From Arenicola marina (Eukaryota > Annelida > Polychaeta > Arenicolidae), in assembly GCA_964019135.1 (NCBI GenBank), contig OZ025248.1:43455670-43519669 (forward strand): a stretch of DNA of 64,000 bases. Direction: 5' to 3'. This document shows positions 33,721-45,109 of this stretch, piece by piece. How positions within the stretch are numbered: position 1 is the first letter of the stretch; every line of letters starts with the position of its first letter. Below the pieces are notes generated by a model. It was not told where the DNA came from and ran no database searches. It saw only the letters and a list, made by a program, of their open reading frames with translations. Position numbers and translations under genes: made by a program.

Positions 33721-34010
33721 TGCAATGGAAGGGTCCTTTCGAAGTGCGACAACGTGTAGCAGAAAATGACTATCAAATAAGTATCAATGGTAAACTGAAA
33801 ACGTATCATGCGATTATGCTGCGCTTGTACAATCAAAGACCCGATGCTTCAACTACTGAGTTTGCTGCGTCTGCGATAATAGAGCATGGCGACAGTTTGG
33901 ATAAAGAAAACTTGTTAGAATTACCTGATGTAAAAGGCAAAGAGTCGCATCGTGACGTACTTATTATAAAGAATTGTCTGACGTACAGAGAGAGCAGGCA
34001 AAGCAGTTGA
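33720..34010 (+). pseudogene. Integrase C-terminal (GPF) domain, body B
   Basis: Nearly identical to the body A segment (GPF module starting MQWKGPFEV), with the same frame changes on either side. A few substitutions only (for example Asp-Glu to Asp-Lys near NLLELPDV). Confidence 0.75.
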
Positions 34011-35343
34011 TAGATGAGTTTAAACATATATTCAGTGATGTACCAGGTACGACTCATTTGGTAAAACATAAAGTGTATATGACGTCTACTGAACCGGTGA
34101 AATCAAAGCCGTTTCCACTACCATATGCGGTTCGAGAATCGATCAAATCGGAAGTCGATGAAATGTTGAGATTGGGTGTAATAATATCTAATATAATCTA
34201 ATATTGTCATGGTTAGGAAAAAAGATGGCAGCAATCGAGTTTGTATCGAGTTTCGAAAACTAAACCAGATAACAGTATTTGATACTGAACCGATGCCTGT
34301 GGTAGAGGACATCTTTGCAAAGTTACATGGTGCTAAATACTTCACGAAACTTGATTTTAGCAAGGGTTACTGGCAAATTCCCATGGAAGAAGATTGTAAA
34401 TCCATGACCGCTTTTATAACTCCTCATGGATCATTTCAGTTTCGGAAGATGCCTTTCGGTATGAAGAACGCTAGCGCCTCATTTAACAGGTTGGTTCGAA
34501 AAAAAATTGTTAAATGGTATGACTAATGCTGATAGTTATATTGATGACATATTATCACACACTCAATCTTGGAAAGAACATCTCGATGTATTAAGGGAGC
34601 TGTTCAAGCGAGTCAGTCAAGCAAATTTAACAATTAAACCATCTAAGTGTTGGATTGGATTTACCGACCTCAGCTTCGTAGGTCATAAAGTCTCGGACAA
34701 TAAGATTGAGCCGCATCCAGACAAAGTGAAGGAAATAATGGAAGCATCTTGTCCTACCACCAAAAAGCAAGTTCGATCCTTCCTTGGCCTAATAGGATAC
34801 TTTCGTAAGTTTATGCCAAACTTTGCAGCTATTACAGTGCCATTAACAGATTTGACTAAAAAGGGTCAACCCAATAAAGTAGTATGGGAAGCCGTTCATG
34901 AGCGAGCTTTTGAGACTCTGAAGTTGATGTTAGTGAAACCACCCGCGTTGCGTCCTCCCAGCTTTGCAAAGCCGTTTTGGTTACAGACAGACGCGTCTGA
35001 TCATGGTATCGGGGCTGGTCTGTTGCAAGAGCACAGCGATGGCAAGTTTCCTGTAGCTTATGCAAGCAAGAAGTTAACACAGTGTGAGCGAAACTACTCT
35101 GTAATAGAAAGGGAATGTCTTGCTCTTGTATGGACGGTACGACGATTCCAAACGTACTTGTATGGTAAAGAATTTGTGCTAGAAACAGACCACCAGCCAT
35201 TGGTTTACATAAACAACTGTAAAGTAACCAACAGTCGTATCATGAGGTGGTCGCTCTTTCTCCAAAATTATCCAATGCAGATTCGCTCCATAAAAGGAGG
35301 CGACAATGTAATCGCGGATTATCTTAGTCGGATTCATGTGTAA
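33965..35343 (+). pseudogene. Reverse transcriptase and RNase H, body B (broken in two places)
   Basis: The same domains as body A, but interrupted by a short deletion and scrambled run near 34183-34205 (stop within the fingers) and by four extra A's near 34500 that shift the frame before the YIDD block. The YIDD motif, RNase H D/E/D positions and the terminal DYLSRIHV remain. This segment could not yield a complete RT. Confidence 0.88.
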
Positions 35344-35377
35344 ATATTTTGAGAGGGAACATACTTGTATTTTTCTT

Positions 35378-35390
35378 GAGAGGGGAGTTG
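35378..35390 (+). other. Polypurine tract before LTR3
   Basis: gagaggggagttg, identical to the tract before LTR2. Confidence 0.7.
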
Positions 35391-36246
35391 TGTCACATGT
35401 GTGTGTGATTGAGACATGGGTGTAGATTTCATAGTATTGCATATTGATTAGTAGGGTGTTGGAAGATGTCGTGTTGTACGGATGAGTTGTGATATGTTAC
35501 AGTCAGGTGTCATGGTATGGTGAGTGTTGGGAGTGTCTGAGTTATTCAAGTATGCCACGATAGTTTGAATGAGGTTTTTCGAGGTGTGGTTCTGCGACGG
35601 GTGAGTTGAAAGATATTTTATGGGTGTGGTTAGCATTATAAATAGCTGGGGCAAATGGAGGTGCAAGGCAGATATGGGCTGAGTGCCGATGTGAAGGACT
35701 GAGTGCCGCTGTGAAGGGCTGAGTGCCGTTGTGAAGGGCTGAGTGCCGTTGTGAAGGGCTGAGTGCCGTTGTGAAGGACTGAGTGCCGCTGTAAAGGGCT
35801 GAGTGCCGTTGTGAAGGGCTGAGTGCCGCTGTAAAGGGCTGAGTGCCGCTGCCAAGGGCTGGGTGCCGCTGTGAAGGGCTGAGTGCCGCTGTGAAGGGCT
35901 GAGTGCCGTTGTGAAGGGCTGAGTGCCGTTGTGAAGGGCTGAGTGCCGCTGTAAAGGGCTGAGTGCCGCTGTAAAGGGCTGAGTGCCGCTGCCAAGGGCT
36001 GGGTGCCAAACGAGCTCACGTAAGTGGCATTAATGTGTTTAAATGATTTATTATTTTATATTACGCTATCTGGTTGCTAACCACTGTAATACGATATTCA
36101 TGTATATAAGAGTTTGAATTGAATGGTGATGTATGAATGTGAATATGACCTTTTGTACATATTTTATTGGTAGCCGTGATGATGCAGATCAGAATAAAGC
36201 TAATTAAATGAAATGAGACTTGTGTCTTGCCCGAGACAACGTGACA
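35391..36246 (+). repeat. LTR3 of the tandem retrotransposon
   Basis: 856 bp, TGTCAC...GTGACA. TATA-like box 35637-35644, AATAAA 36193-36198. It carries sixteen 20-bp units; a terminal-type unit (gccaagggctgggtgcc) appears in the middle as well as at the end, so the array was duplicated as a block. Confidence 0.93.
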
Positions 36247-36251
36247 GAGGT
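36247..36251 (+). repeat. Target-site duplication, right (gaggt)
   Basis: Matches 23842-23846, flanking the whole two-element array. Confidence 0.85.
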
Positions 36252-36640
36252 GCGTGTGATTGAGGGGAGGGAGTGCGCCAGCGAAGAAGTTCACGGCTTG
36301 CATGCGAGTGTGTATTGGCGTGCTTAGTCGAGTTACCCAAAAGTGCCAACACTGGGTGTGTATTGGCGGACACGACCAGGGGTTGGGGTCGCGGGGAGGG
36401 GGGGGGGGACCTGGGTCTCGTTAGGCGAACGGAAATGCCGTATAGTTTACCATTGCAATGGTATTTTAGTCGATTTACGCAAAAGTGTTAACACGGCGAA
36501 TTTTAGCCATATTTTTCCCTAACGGGCAATACAATTCCTTAGTGTACTATACCATTTTCAACTACGGTCAATATTGAGGGCACCTTAAATTTCGTTAATT
36601 TTAAACTGAAATGACCCGTTATGTCACAACCCATAGTGCG
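36252..36640. repeat. Right half of the split resident repeat
   Basis: Inverted relative to 40690-41000 (for example aaaagtgttaacacggcgaa here and ttcgccgtgttaacactttt there). With 23501-23841 it reconstructs the pre-insertion locus. No genes. Confidence 0.7.
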
Positions 36641-37039
36641 GTCGCTCTGATTTTTGACATGCGGTACCCTTAATGCCACTGCAAATTGTGGTGACGATCG
36701 GAATACCGTACCTGTACCTGAATTTTGTGACGTCAATGTTGTCATTTTTACATGCCTGTAGCTCGCAAACTATATGTCCCACGTCAAATTTGATGGCAGT
36801 AACGAGTGAGATATTCAGGAACTGAGTATGATGGCACCAGCTCCGCGTGTCTATAATATTAAGCGATTTAGGACAAACAATGTGTTTTAGACGTATGACG
36901 TCACTGTGACGTGGATGTCCGACCGATTTCACTCGGCAACGAACTTGACCTGAGATTTTACTTCTGGCATCTGTTGGCGAAGTTCGACAACGATAACTGC
37001 AAGTGCTCGACAGTTATCGTTAAGACAGACAGACAGACA

Positions 37040-37092
<53 letters not shown>

Positions 37093-38560
37093 AGCAGAGT
37101 CACATGATGGCGATTTTCGCCAAGACATTGTAGAACGAGGAGTTCCTCGCATTACTGCAAACTAAAAACGAAACGTTCCTATCGTACTTCCGGTTCCAGG
37201 GGTGACTGCATATCTCTATGGGACTTCCCATGTTAAACCCCTCAATCTCTCATTTCTTCGTCAAACTGTACTAGGATTTGTTCTTTGCTTAAACATGGTA
37301 CCCAATAGGCACTGAGTTGACAATATGACATTCGAGCACGAAATGACGTCAGAGGCATTTTTCAAAATTTGACCAATGACGAAAGTGACAGATTTTTGGT
37401 GCTAGTACCGCTCCTATTGGAGTCCTATTCCAGATATCAATCTATGCTTGCAGCTTTGGATGGATATTACTGAGCTGAGCCATCAACTTTAAACATGGTG
37501 AGATAACCCTGATTAGTTTCTGGTATATAGTTGAAATCGTTTAACATGGGACCCTATGGAGATAATCACACTTCACTCAATATGACGTACTTGTTGGTTG
37601 GACGATTTCACTTTCCTTTACCATGGTGGGAGATGTTGACGCGTACAAAAGGCTTAGGGCACGCACATGGCGGACGCGTGTCCGTTTCGCTTTCCAATTC
37701 ATTTTCCATGGCAACGAAACAGTGGCCGAATGATAAAGTATAGAGATTCTGGATAAGTTCGTCAAAAGTCGGAAAAATAAGCTAGACCTGAGATCTTCGC
37801 GGCTAATAACTAGGAAAGGAAAACGTAATTTCGTCAATCCATATCTGAAAGGCTGATGCGCATACCGCCGTGCTGGTCAACATTTTGGGGTTGTCGGGCA
37901 AAACGTTCGCTTCTTATTATTTTGACTTTGCCGTCATGCCATGACGTCATCATGATGTGTTTTACAAAGGCCATTACTCGGCTATACGTCATAGTGACTT
38001 CGGTTTATTTGTACCTTGTACATTGTACCCAGGGACAAGTACTGCCATTCGTAAATTTATTTGCGGTCCCTAAACGTGTGCGTCAAAAACGACGTCGTAG
38101 TTAAAGTGAGCCGACGTCATTGTGGACTCGTTTCGTGTTCACCTACTTTAGTAATAGTTTCCATCACTGTCAGTTCATAAGTAATTAAACTGGCAAATTA
38201 GAAGCCAATTTGCTACGTTTTGGTAAGCGTCAGCGACGTCTTATGACGTCACGTTGACGTATCCATGGTAACGGATGTAAGCCCATTGCTAAAGTATAGA
38301 GATTCTTGGCCAAATTGGAAAATGTGTCAAAAATAAGCAAGCTAGAGCTGCGATCTTTGCGGCGCTTAGTAGGGATCAATCGTGGATAAAAAGGCATTTG
38401 CGCAGAATTCGGACAGTGTGCTTGGCGTGGGCACGGTCACTACAGAGAGGGGTACCTTCATAGCTCAGTTGCCGTTGCCCATCATAAGTGAGTGGGGAAA
38501 TCGACGTGCATTTTCTTGGTTAGACGAACCACCGCTCGCGCAGTATTGATGCTAAAGCGT
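36540..38560. repeat. Dispersed TGACGTCA-rich repeat, copy 3
   Basis: Homologous to 1560-3640, including 'tctatgggacttcccatgtt', ttccatggcaacgaaac and 'taaacgtgtgcgtcaaaaac'. It contains a (CA)n microsatellite at 37030-37086 and a ~145-bp module (36880-37022) ending cgacagttatcg that recurs in both orientations at 39690-39835, 43165-43312 and 43424-43565. Non-coding. Confidence 0.65.
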
Positions 38561-39690
38561 TGCAACTGACAATAGTCTATTTTAGTATGTTTGTTTGTAT
38601 TTCCTCCTATGTACATTAGTGTCGGTGCTTAAAGGGCGCCACAGACGTGTGCGTACACGAGTGTGTGTGTGAGGGAGGGGGGGGGGGGGTAAAGCCCCTA
38701 ACCCGCCCTCCCCGTTGTTACTGAAGCGTACCGAGAACGATCGATCATTAGATGTGACGCAAAACGGCCTGACGATAAAAAAAGCTCATGATATGTGTGG
38801 CTGTATGTTGGCCTATACACCCTGTAAATATTCACATGTTACTGTAATAAAATATCTTCAATTTGAACCAATTAATTTATCCAATGAACACTTGCCATGT
38901 ATCTATGTATTTTATTTGTACTACAGGGCCCAAACATTTAAATTAATGAATCTTTCGGTACACAGATACGCGCCCTGCGGCTGATTGAACACGACAGAAT
39001 TGATTCGCCAGTTTGTAAAATACTGCCTTGCAAGATATAAGATTTGGCATAGTAGACGAAATGTTTGTGCAAGACTGAAGGTCATATGTGTATTCTAGGC
39101 GACGCAATGTGTCCTTATCTGCCAATCACCCAAATGAGGAGAGTGGAATAAATTTACTGCAAATAGAAGTTGATCTGGGTATCTGTCGGTTATCTAGATA
39201 ATCGCAAACTACGAGCGGGGGGGCGGTGCGCGGTAAAGCCCCTCTCTTTTTCACCTCCGAAACCCGCCCGCACTTAGGGGCGTTTCCCTGAAAATCTGCT
39301 CGAAAACGGCGTTTTACCGCCGAAATCCGCACGGAAGGGGTGTTTTACCCTCAAAATGTTGCAGTTCCATGCAGACCCCCTTTTCACGGCAACCCCCCTC
39401 GTTGAAAGAACGTTCTTCCCCAACCCCCGGTCGCAAGTTTTAAAATGTTTTTTCTATAGGGGTATCTCTTTTACCACAAATGTCAGCTCTGTCCGGCATC
39501 AATTGGCACCCGGTGTGGAAGGGGCGGCCGGCTGCTCGTGTTCTTCGGGCAGGCAACCCTAATCTGAGTGCCTGCCGACCCTGTGATAAAACATGATACG
39601 AGACACCAGATACGTCATACAGACACGTGATACACAATAGGATCATTATGGCGAGACTTGTGAGGGGGATGGGGACAGCCCCATCCTCTG
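38561..39690. other. No gene recognised
   Basis: Unique-looking AT-rich DNA with a G-run near 38680-38690 and a GC-richer block at 39210-39560 (aaaacggcgttttaccgcc-type repeats). Open frames are short with no motif. Confidence 0.5.
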
Positions 39691-40680
39691 TCGACACGAT
39701 AACTGTCGAACACTTGCAGCTATCGTTGTCAAACTTCGCGAACAGATGGCAGAAGTCTAATCTCAGGTCAAGTTCGTTGCCGGGTGAAATCGGTCAAGCG
39801 TCAACGTGACAGTGACGTCATACGTCCAAAACACATTTTCCGCTCTAACTCGCTTAATATTACAGCTAAAAACACGAAATTAATGTCTATATACTCAGCT
39901 CCTCAATACCTTTCTCAAATTTAACGTAGGGGCAACGATTTAACGATTTTGACAACTTGCCCTACAGGTATCTCAACGTCGCTTGGCAGGGACATTCGGA
40001 CCGCCACCTAGATAGACTATGCCAAAAATTACGGCGATGGAACTTGTGGTATTCGTTTTCAAGGCAACGGAAAATCCCATTATGAAAGATACAAATTTCA
40101 CTTTTTTCCATGTTCGGTGCAGTTAAAATGCACATAGTCTCACGCTACTTGGTACAGGTTACCAAGGGGTCGGCCTTGTCAATTATGTGCAAGATGTATG
40201 CAATCGGACGGTTACTTTTTGCTTCCATAGCAACGCAAAAATGGCACAATGGTAAAAGATAGGACATTTTTGAAATTTACCATGAGCCCAAAACATAGAA
40301 ACCGATAAGCCACGCAACTCATCTTTGACACAAAGATTACGTAAGGTTGTATCTTAAAATTGATTACATTTCAGCTACCTAGGTCAAGAGTCAAGGTCGT
40401 GACCTTGACTATTGTAAATGTCAACTGCTCGGTTGTAACTCAAAAACTAAAAGACATCTGAGAACCAAACTTTCCCTGGTGGATAGGGGTGACGTAGCTT
40501 ATGCCACATCCAATCTCAGCTTGAACCCGGAGTGCGCAACGTAACGGTGCCAGAGCGCCTGGAAGTTGGAGGTTCGAAATCCACATTTAAAATTTTTAAG
40601 CCATCGCCTTCCAACATTTACCACAGACTGGGTCATAAATTAGGACCTTATGTTTAAAATTGTACTAAAATCGGACTAGT
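39690..40680 (-). repeat. Inverted TGACGTCA-rich module and SINE-like fragment
   Basis: The cgataactgtcgaacac module is inverted here. At 40405-40600 lies an arm with a B-box-like ggaggttcgaaatcca whose inverted partner is 42695-42880. The two arms share long identical runs such as ggataggggtgacgtagctt. No coding content. Confidence 0.6.
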
Positions 40681-40689
40681 GGTTATCAC

Positions 40690-41735
40690 GTAACGGGTCA
40701 TTTCAATTTAAAGATAACGAAATTCACGGTGCCCTCAATATTGACCGTACAAACTTGAAAATGGTATAGAAACCCTTAGGAATTGTATCGCCCTTCAGGG
40801 AAAAATATAGCTAAAATTCGCCGTGTTAACACTTTTGCGTAAATCGACTAAAATACCATTGAAATAATAAACTATACGGTGTTTCTGTTCGCCTAACGCG
40901 ACCCCCCTCTCGCCGCCCCCACCCCGGCCTTCTCCATGCCCGCCAATACACACACGCATTTTGCCTTTGATGCGCTTCACGGGCGCACACTCCTGCCCTT
41001 ATCCACACCCACCCCCTACCTTACACCCCTACCCTGTGTATTGTTCACCGGGCCCCTGCCGTTCTGCTGCTTGCTGCATGGTGTTCTTAACGTGAACCGA
41101 GAGCCGACTTCCTCCCCCCCCCCCCCCCGCGGGACCCAACTAATGCCCTGCTCACATAGACTAAGACTGGTCGGCCGACGTCAGAGCTCGCCCACGCCAC
41201 TGAGTTCTTCAACTTTCCCACCGAGCTTTCATAGTTTTAAAAATCGGCCGAGCTAGGTGACTACTCGGCCGACTACTCGGCGGAGCTCGGCCGAGAGGTC
41301 GGCCGAGAGGTCGGCCGACCTCCGCCGATCTAAGGAAATTGGCCGAGCTCGGCCTGGTTTTAATGTCTGCATTAAAACTGGAAAGGCCTCGGCCGAGCAC
41401 CTGAAATGAGCCACCGAGCAGCAATGCTCGGCCGAGGTCGGCCCAGGTCACGGCCGATTTGGGGCCGATTTGGGGCCAATTTCCCTCTTTTTAGCTCGGC
41501 CGAGGCGTCGGTGGGTCTATGTGAGCAGGGCATTAGGTCGAGGTCACAGCGATTGCATCAGCATGGAAAGCTACGAAACGCTGTAATTCCCTTAATAATC
41601 GGCACAGAAGGTCCCGGTTTGATTTATAATGTGCAGCGAGACGACCCCCATGCATCAGTCATGCGTCATGCGTCATCAGACGTCCATTTGAGCCATAAAC
41701 TTTCAGCCGCCAGGGTGATGTGCCTTGTTTCTTTA
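40690..41735 (-). repeat. Inverted copy of the resident repeat (empty site for the LTR array)
   Basis: Matches 36252-36640 and 23501-23841 in reverse orientation with no LTR element between, so the junction near 41000-41030 represents the unoccupied insertion site. It is itself interrupted by the element at 41141-41535. Confidence 0.7.
41141..41535. mobile_element. MITE-like element, 395 bp
   Basis: Left end taatgccctgctcacataga and right end tctatgtgagcagggcatta are perfect inverted repeats of about 20 bp. The interior is rich in ggccgag/ctcggcc palindromes and has no open transposase. Comparison with the sibling copy at 43075-43095 (gggccccaactgaggtcgag) shows clean insertion between caac and ggtcg, consistent with a TA duplication. 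Confidence 0.85.
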
Positions 41736-42000
41736 TTTGTCTGACTTTGTACTATACATGACTCAGTGTTGTTGAGGACCCGATATGAGAAACTTCATAC
41801 GCAGAAAATGCTTCTGTGGCAGATATCAGCAGGCCGCTTGTGCTGGTATTCAATTTTCGGGACGGGACGTCCATTACAGCCATGGCCCGTGGGCTGGGGG
41901 TATCGAGTGTGTGTGTGGTAGGGGAGAGGGGGCGGCGACAGCACGCATGGCCGAAATGTTCGCTACATATATTATTAGCGATAAGGTAACTCTTACCCCC

Positions 42001-42390
42001 ACCTCACCACAAACCGTCGCCCGCCGTTTGCCGTCCGCGCCTTATAATTTATGGCCCCAGCACACAGGGGTGAAAAGGAATGTTTTTTGGGTGGAGGCAG
42101 ACCGTGACGGCTTGGGGGCGTCGGCCCGCCGAGCTACGAAAGCTTTATTTATTACGTGTATCGTTCCAGGCACCTATTTCACTGACTGACAATTACCTCA
42201 CCACAAACCGCCGCCCGACGTTTGCCGTCCGCGCCCTATAATTTATGGCCCCAGCACAAAGGGGTGAAAAGGAATGTTTTTTGGGGGGAGGCAGAACGTG
42301 ACGGGCTTGCGGGCGTCGGCCCGCCGAGCTACGCAAGCTTTATTTATTACGTGTATCGCTGCAGTGACCTATTTCACGGACTGACATTGA
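42001..42390. repeat. ~194-bp tandem duplication
   Basis: The block from acctcaccacaaaccg to ctatttcac(t/g)gactgac is present twice (42001 and 42195) with scattered differences. The long open frame over the first copy (41785-42189) has no recognisable domain. Confidence 0.8.
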
Positions 42391-42555
42391 CAAAGAAGGG
42401 GTCATAACGAAAAGTGAGCTCCCTGGGTGCAATGCCTGGGTGCAAACAGAATGCACCATATACATGTGTAGTAATTTTGCGGCTTAAACGAATAGCACAT
42501 CTCGATACACTCAGACACCAGGGCCCGTTTCTGCATGCATCTAATGGCCATGATA

Positions 42556-42668
42556 CATCTAAGTTTCGGTTACTTTGGGACTTCGGTTACTTTGTGTCCG
42601 AAACAAGTTTCGGACACAAATTCAAACATGTAACCGAAGTCCCAAAAAGTAACCGAAACTTTAGAGGC
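42556..42668. repeat. Foldback element (near-perfect palindrome)
   Basis: aagtttcggttacttt ... gtgtccgaaac meets its inverse (gtttcggacac ... aaagtaaccgaaactt) around 42611. Arms are about 50 bp and would form a long hairpin. No coding capacity. Confidence 0.85.
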
Positions 42669-42694
42669 AGGAAAACAATTCCAAAAAATTTGTA

Positions 42695-43568
42695 AATTCG
42701 GGTTCGAACCCCCAACTTCCAGGCGCTCTGGCACCGTTACGTTTCTCACTCCGAGTTCGAGCTGAGATTGGATTTGACATAAGCTACGTCACCCCTATCC
42801 GCCAGGGTAAGTTTGGTGCGCAGATGTTGTTTAGTTTTCGAGCTACAGCCGAGCACTTTACATTTACAATAGTCAAGGACACGACCTTGACCCTTGACCC
42901 AGGTTGCTGAAATATGACCAATTTTAAGATACGACCTTAAGATACGTCTGATGACGCATGACTGATGCATGGGTGTCGTCTTGCTAGACATTTTAATTTA
43001 AACCGGGACCTTCTGGGCCGAATATTAAAGAAATGACAGTGTTTTGTAGCTTCCCATGCTGATGCAATCGCTGTCACCTCGACCTCAGTTGGGGCCCGCA
43101 CGGGGGGAGCAAGGCGGTTCTCGGTTCACGGTAAGAGCACCATGCAGCAAGTAGCGATTTATGCCTAAAAATGTGCTTTGGACGTATGACGTCACTGTGA
43201 CGTCGACGTCTGACCGATTTCAGCCAGCAACGAACTTGACCTGAGATTAGACTTCTGGCATCTGTGGGCAAAGTTTGACAACGCGAGCTGCAAGTGTTCG
43301 ACAGTTATCGCGCGCATAGACATACAGACAGACACACAAAAGAGAACGATATTCAGGAGCTGAGTATATAGACATTAATTTCGTGTTTCTAGCTGTAATA
43401 TTAAGCGAGTTAGACAGGAAAATGTGTTTTGGACGTATGACGTCACCGTGACGTTGACGTTTGACCGATTTCACCCGGCAACGGACTTGACCTGAGATTA
43501 GACTTCTGTCATCTGTTGGCGAAGTTTGACAACGATAGCTGCAAGTGTTCGACAGTTATCGCGCGCAA
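42695..43568. repeat. Mosaic of repeat modules
   Basis: 42695-42880 is the inverted partner of 40405-40600, with a B-box-like gggttcgaacccccaac. 42940-43145 is a third copy of the resident repeat. 43165-43312 and 43424-43565 are two direct copies of the ~145-bp module ending cgacagttatcgcgcgc. No genes. Confidence 0.6.
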
Positions 43569-44505
43569 GGTCCCATTTTAATTCTTCCTACTTTTTCAAA
43601 AAAAATTGAACAGTTAACGTACAAACGACTGATAGGTTACATGAACAAGTATAATTTGCTTTATGAGAATCAATTTGACTTTCGAGCTAACCACTCCACC
43701 ACATTGGCGCCAGTGCTTTTATCAGATCGAATAGCCTCAGCAGTAGATAAGGGCGAGTTCACATTAGGGGTATTTTTAGACTTTTCAAAAGCATTCGACA
43801 CGGTTAATCACGAAATTCTTTTATTGAAACTCGAATGATATGGGATTCGTGGAGTAGTTCTAAACTGGCTTAACAGTTATTTAGATTCAAGGTACCAGTA
43901 TGTGGAATATAACCACACTAAAACAACAAGGTAAAATTCCTTGGGGTTCAATTTGACTGGTTTACTTTGGACAGACCATGCACACTATATAAAGAGCAAA
44001 ATAGCTAGGGGGTTAGGAATCCTTACAAAGGCCAAAAAGGTGTTTAAAAGTGAAACCTTACGTATGTTATACTATAATTTTATATTTCCATATCTTTCGT
44101 ATGTTATCGAAGTATTGGGAGCCGCATTTGAATCCTATGCAAAGCCATTTTATACTCTGCAGAAAAGAGCTATCAGAATCTTATTGGGTGCTCCTCAACT
44201 TGCTCATACTAAACAATTTTTGTCGCCAATAATCTTATGCCCTTAACCTCTCTTTATGAATATAAGATGTTGATTTTTATGTACAGGCAAAACCATGAGA
44301 TTCATTCACAAATTATAAAGAAAATGTTTGTCCGAAACCAAGATGTTCATAAGTATGTAACAAGATGGTCCAATAATTTACGAGCGCCGAAATATAGAAA
44401 TAATTGCATGAAGATGTCAGTTAGAAATATGGGAACGCGTATATTTAATAAGTGGTTTACCATGCTTAACTTTCTATGCTCTATACATGTTTTTAAGAGA
44501 ATGTG
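43569..44505 (+). pseudogene. LINE reverse transcriptase relic (CR1/Jockey-like)
   Basis: A 5'-truncated RT: LTYKRLIGYMNKYNLLYENQ, FDFRANHSTTLAPVLLSDRI and FLDFSKAFDTVNHEILLLKL are the palm block A region of CR1/Jockey/L2-type elements. A stop follows at 43836-43838. The YADD block is missing through an internal deletion near 43930. The thumb and C-terminal region (IARGLGILTKAKKVFKSETL, YSY-like FPYLSYVIEVLGAAF) follows at 43941-44246 and 44237-44506. It is broken by stops and frameshifts and starts abruptly at the end of the upstream repeat module. Confidence 0.8.
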
Positions 44506-44689
44506 AAAAAGTATTGTTGTTAAAAGAAATTATAGATAATGGAGACAGCATTTGAGATCGTAATTATAACTTGCGTACATTTTGTAGTCTAACAATATCT
44601 GAGTCATTATACAGTTGTTTTGTTTACGGCATTATTATGAAAAAGATCTGTTTAATTTTATATATATATACTGTTTTTACTATTTTTTT

Positions 44690-45109
44690 ACATTTTATGG
44701 TCTGCTTTGTTCTATTATCGATCTTACATCTCATTGTCTGCTTTATTCTATTCACGATCTTACATTTTATGGTCTGCTTTATTCTATTCTCGATCTTACA
44801 ATGTATGGTCCGCTGTATTCTGTTCACGGTCTTTTTAAGGTCTGTGTTCTGCTGATGGTCATATAGTTTAATTGCTCCATTCCAATAGTGATCGTTCAGT
44901 TGATAATCTCCATCCTACTGATGATCGTTCAGGTTAAGGTCTGTATTCTACTGATGGTCATATAGTTTATGGGCTCCATTCTATTGGTGATCGTTCAGTT
45001 TATGGTCTGCTTTATTTTATTCAGGGTCTTCTTTTTATTGGCATCTATTCTAGTCTTGTAATTCCAGCATTCTCTGCTGCATTCTATTGGTGGTCTTACA
45101 TTTTCGTGT
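44690..45109. repeat. Divergent ~47-bp repeats grading into the 33-bp array
   Basis: Repeats of the type acattttatggtctgctttattctattcacgatctt, poorly conserved, gradually resembling the homogeneous 33-bp unit that begins at about 45110. Confidence 0.65.

Larger units (their letters stand above)
23847..36246 (+). mobile_element. Tandem pair of Gmr1-type Ty3/Gypsy retrotransposons sharing a middle LTR
   Basis: The structure is LTR1 (23847-24510), body A (24511-29470), LTR2 (29471-30184), body B (30185-35390), LTR3 (35391-36246). Each body has a tRNA-Pro-type primer site, gag with two CCHC knuckles, an aspartic protease region, integrase, then reverse transcriptase and RNase H, and a purine tract before the next LTR. 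Integrase lies upstream of RT, the opposite of ordinary Ty3/Gypsy elements and the order known from the Gmr1 clade of deuterostomes. The two bodies are nearly identical but carry different private lesions plus shared frame breaks. No env-like frame is present. Confidence 0.93.
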
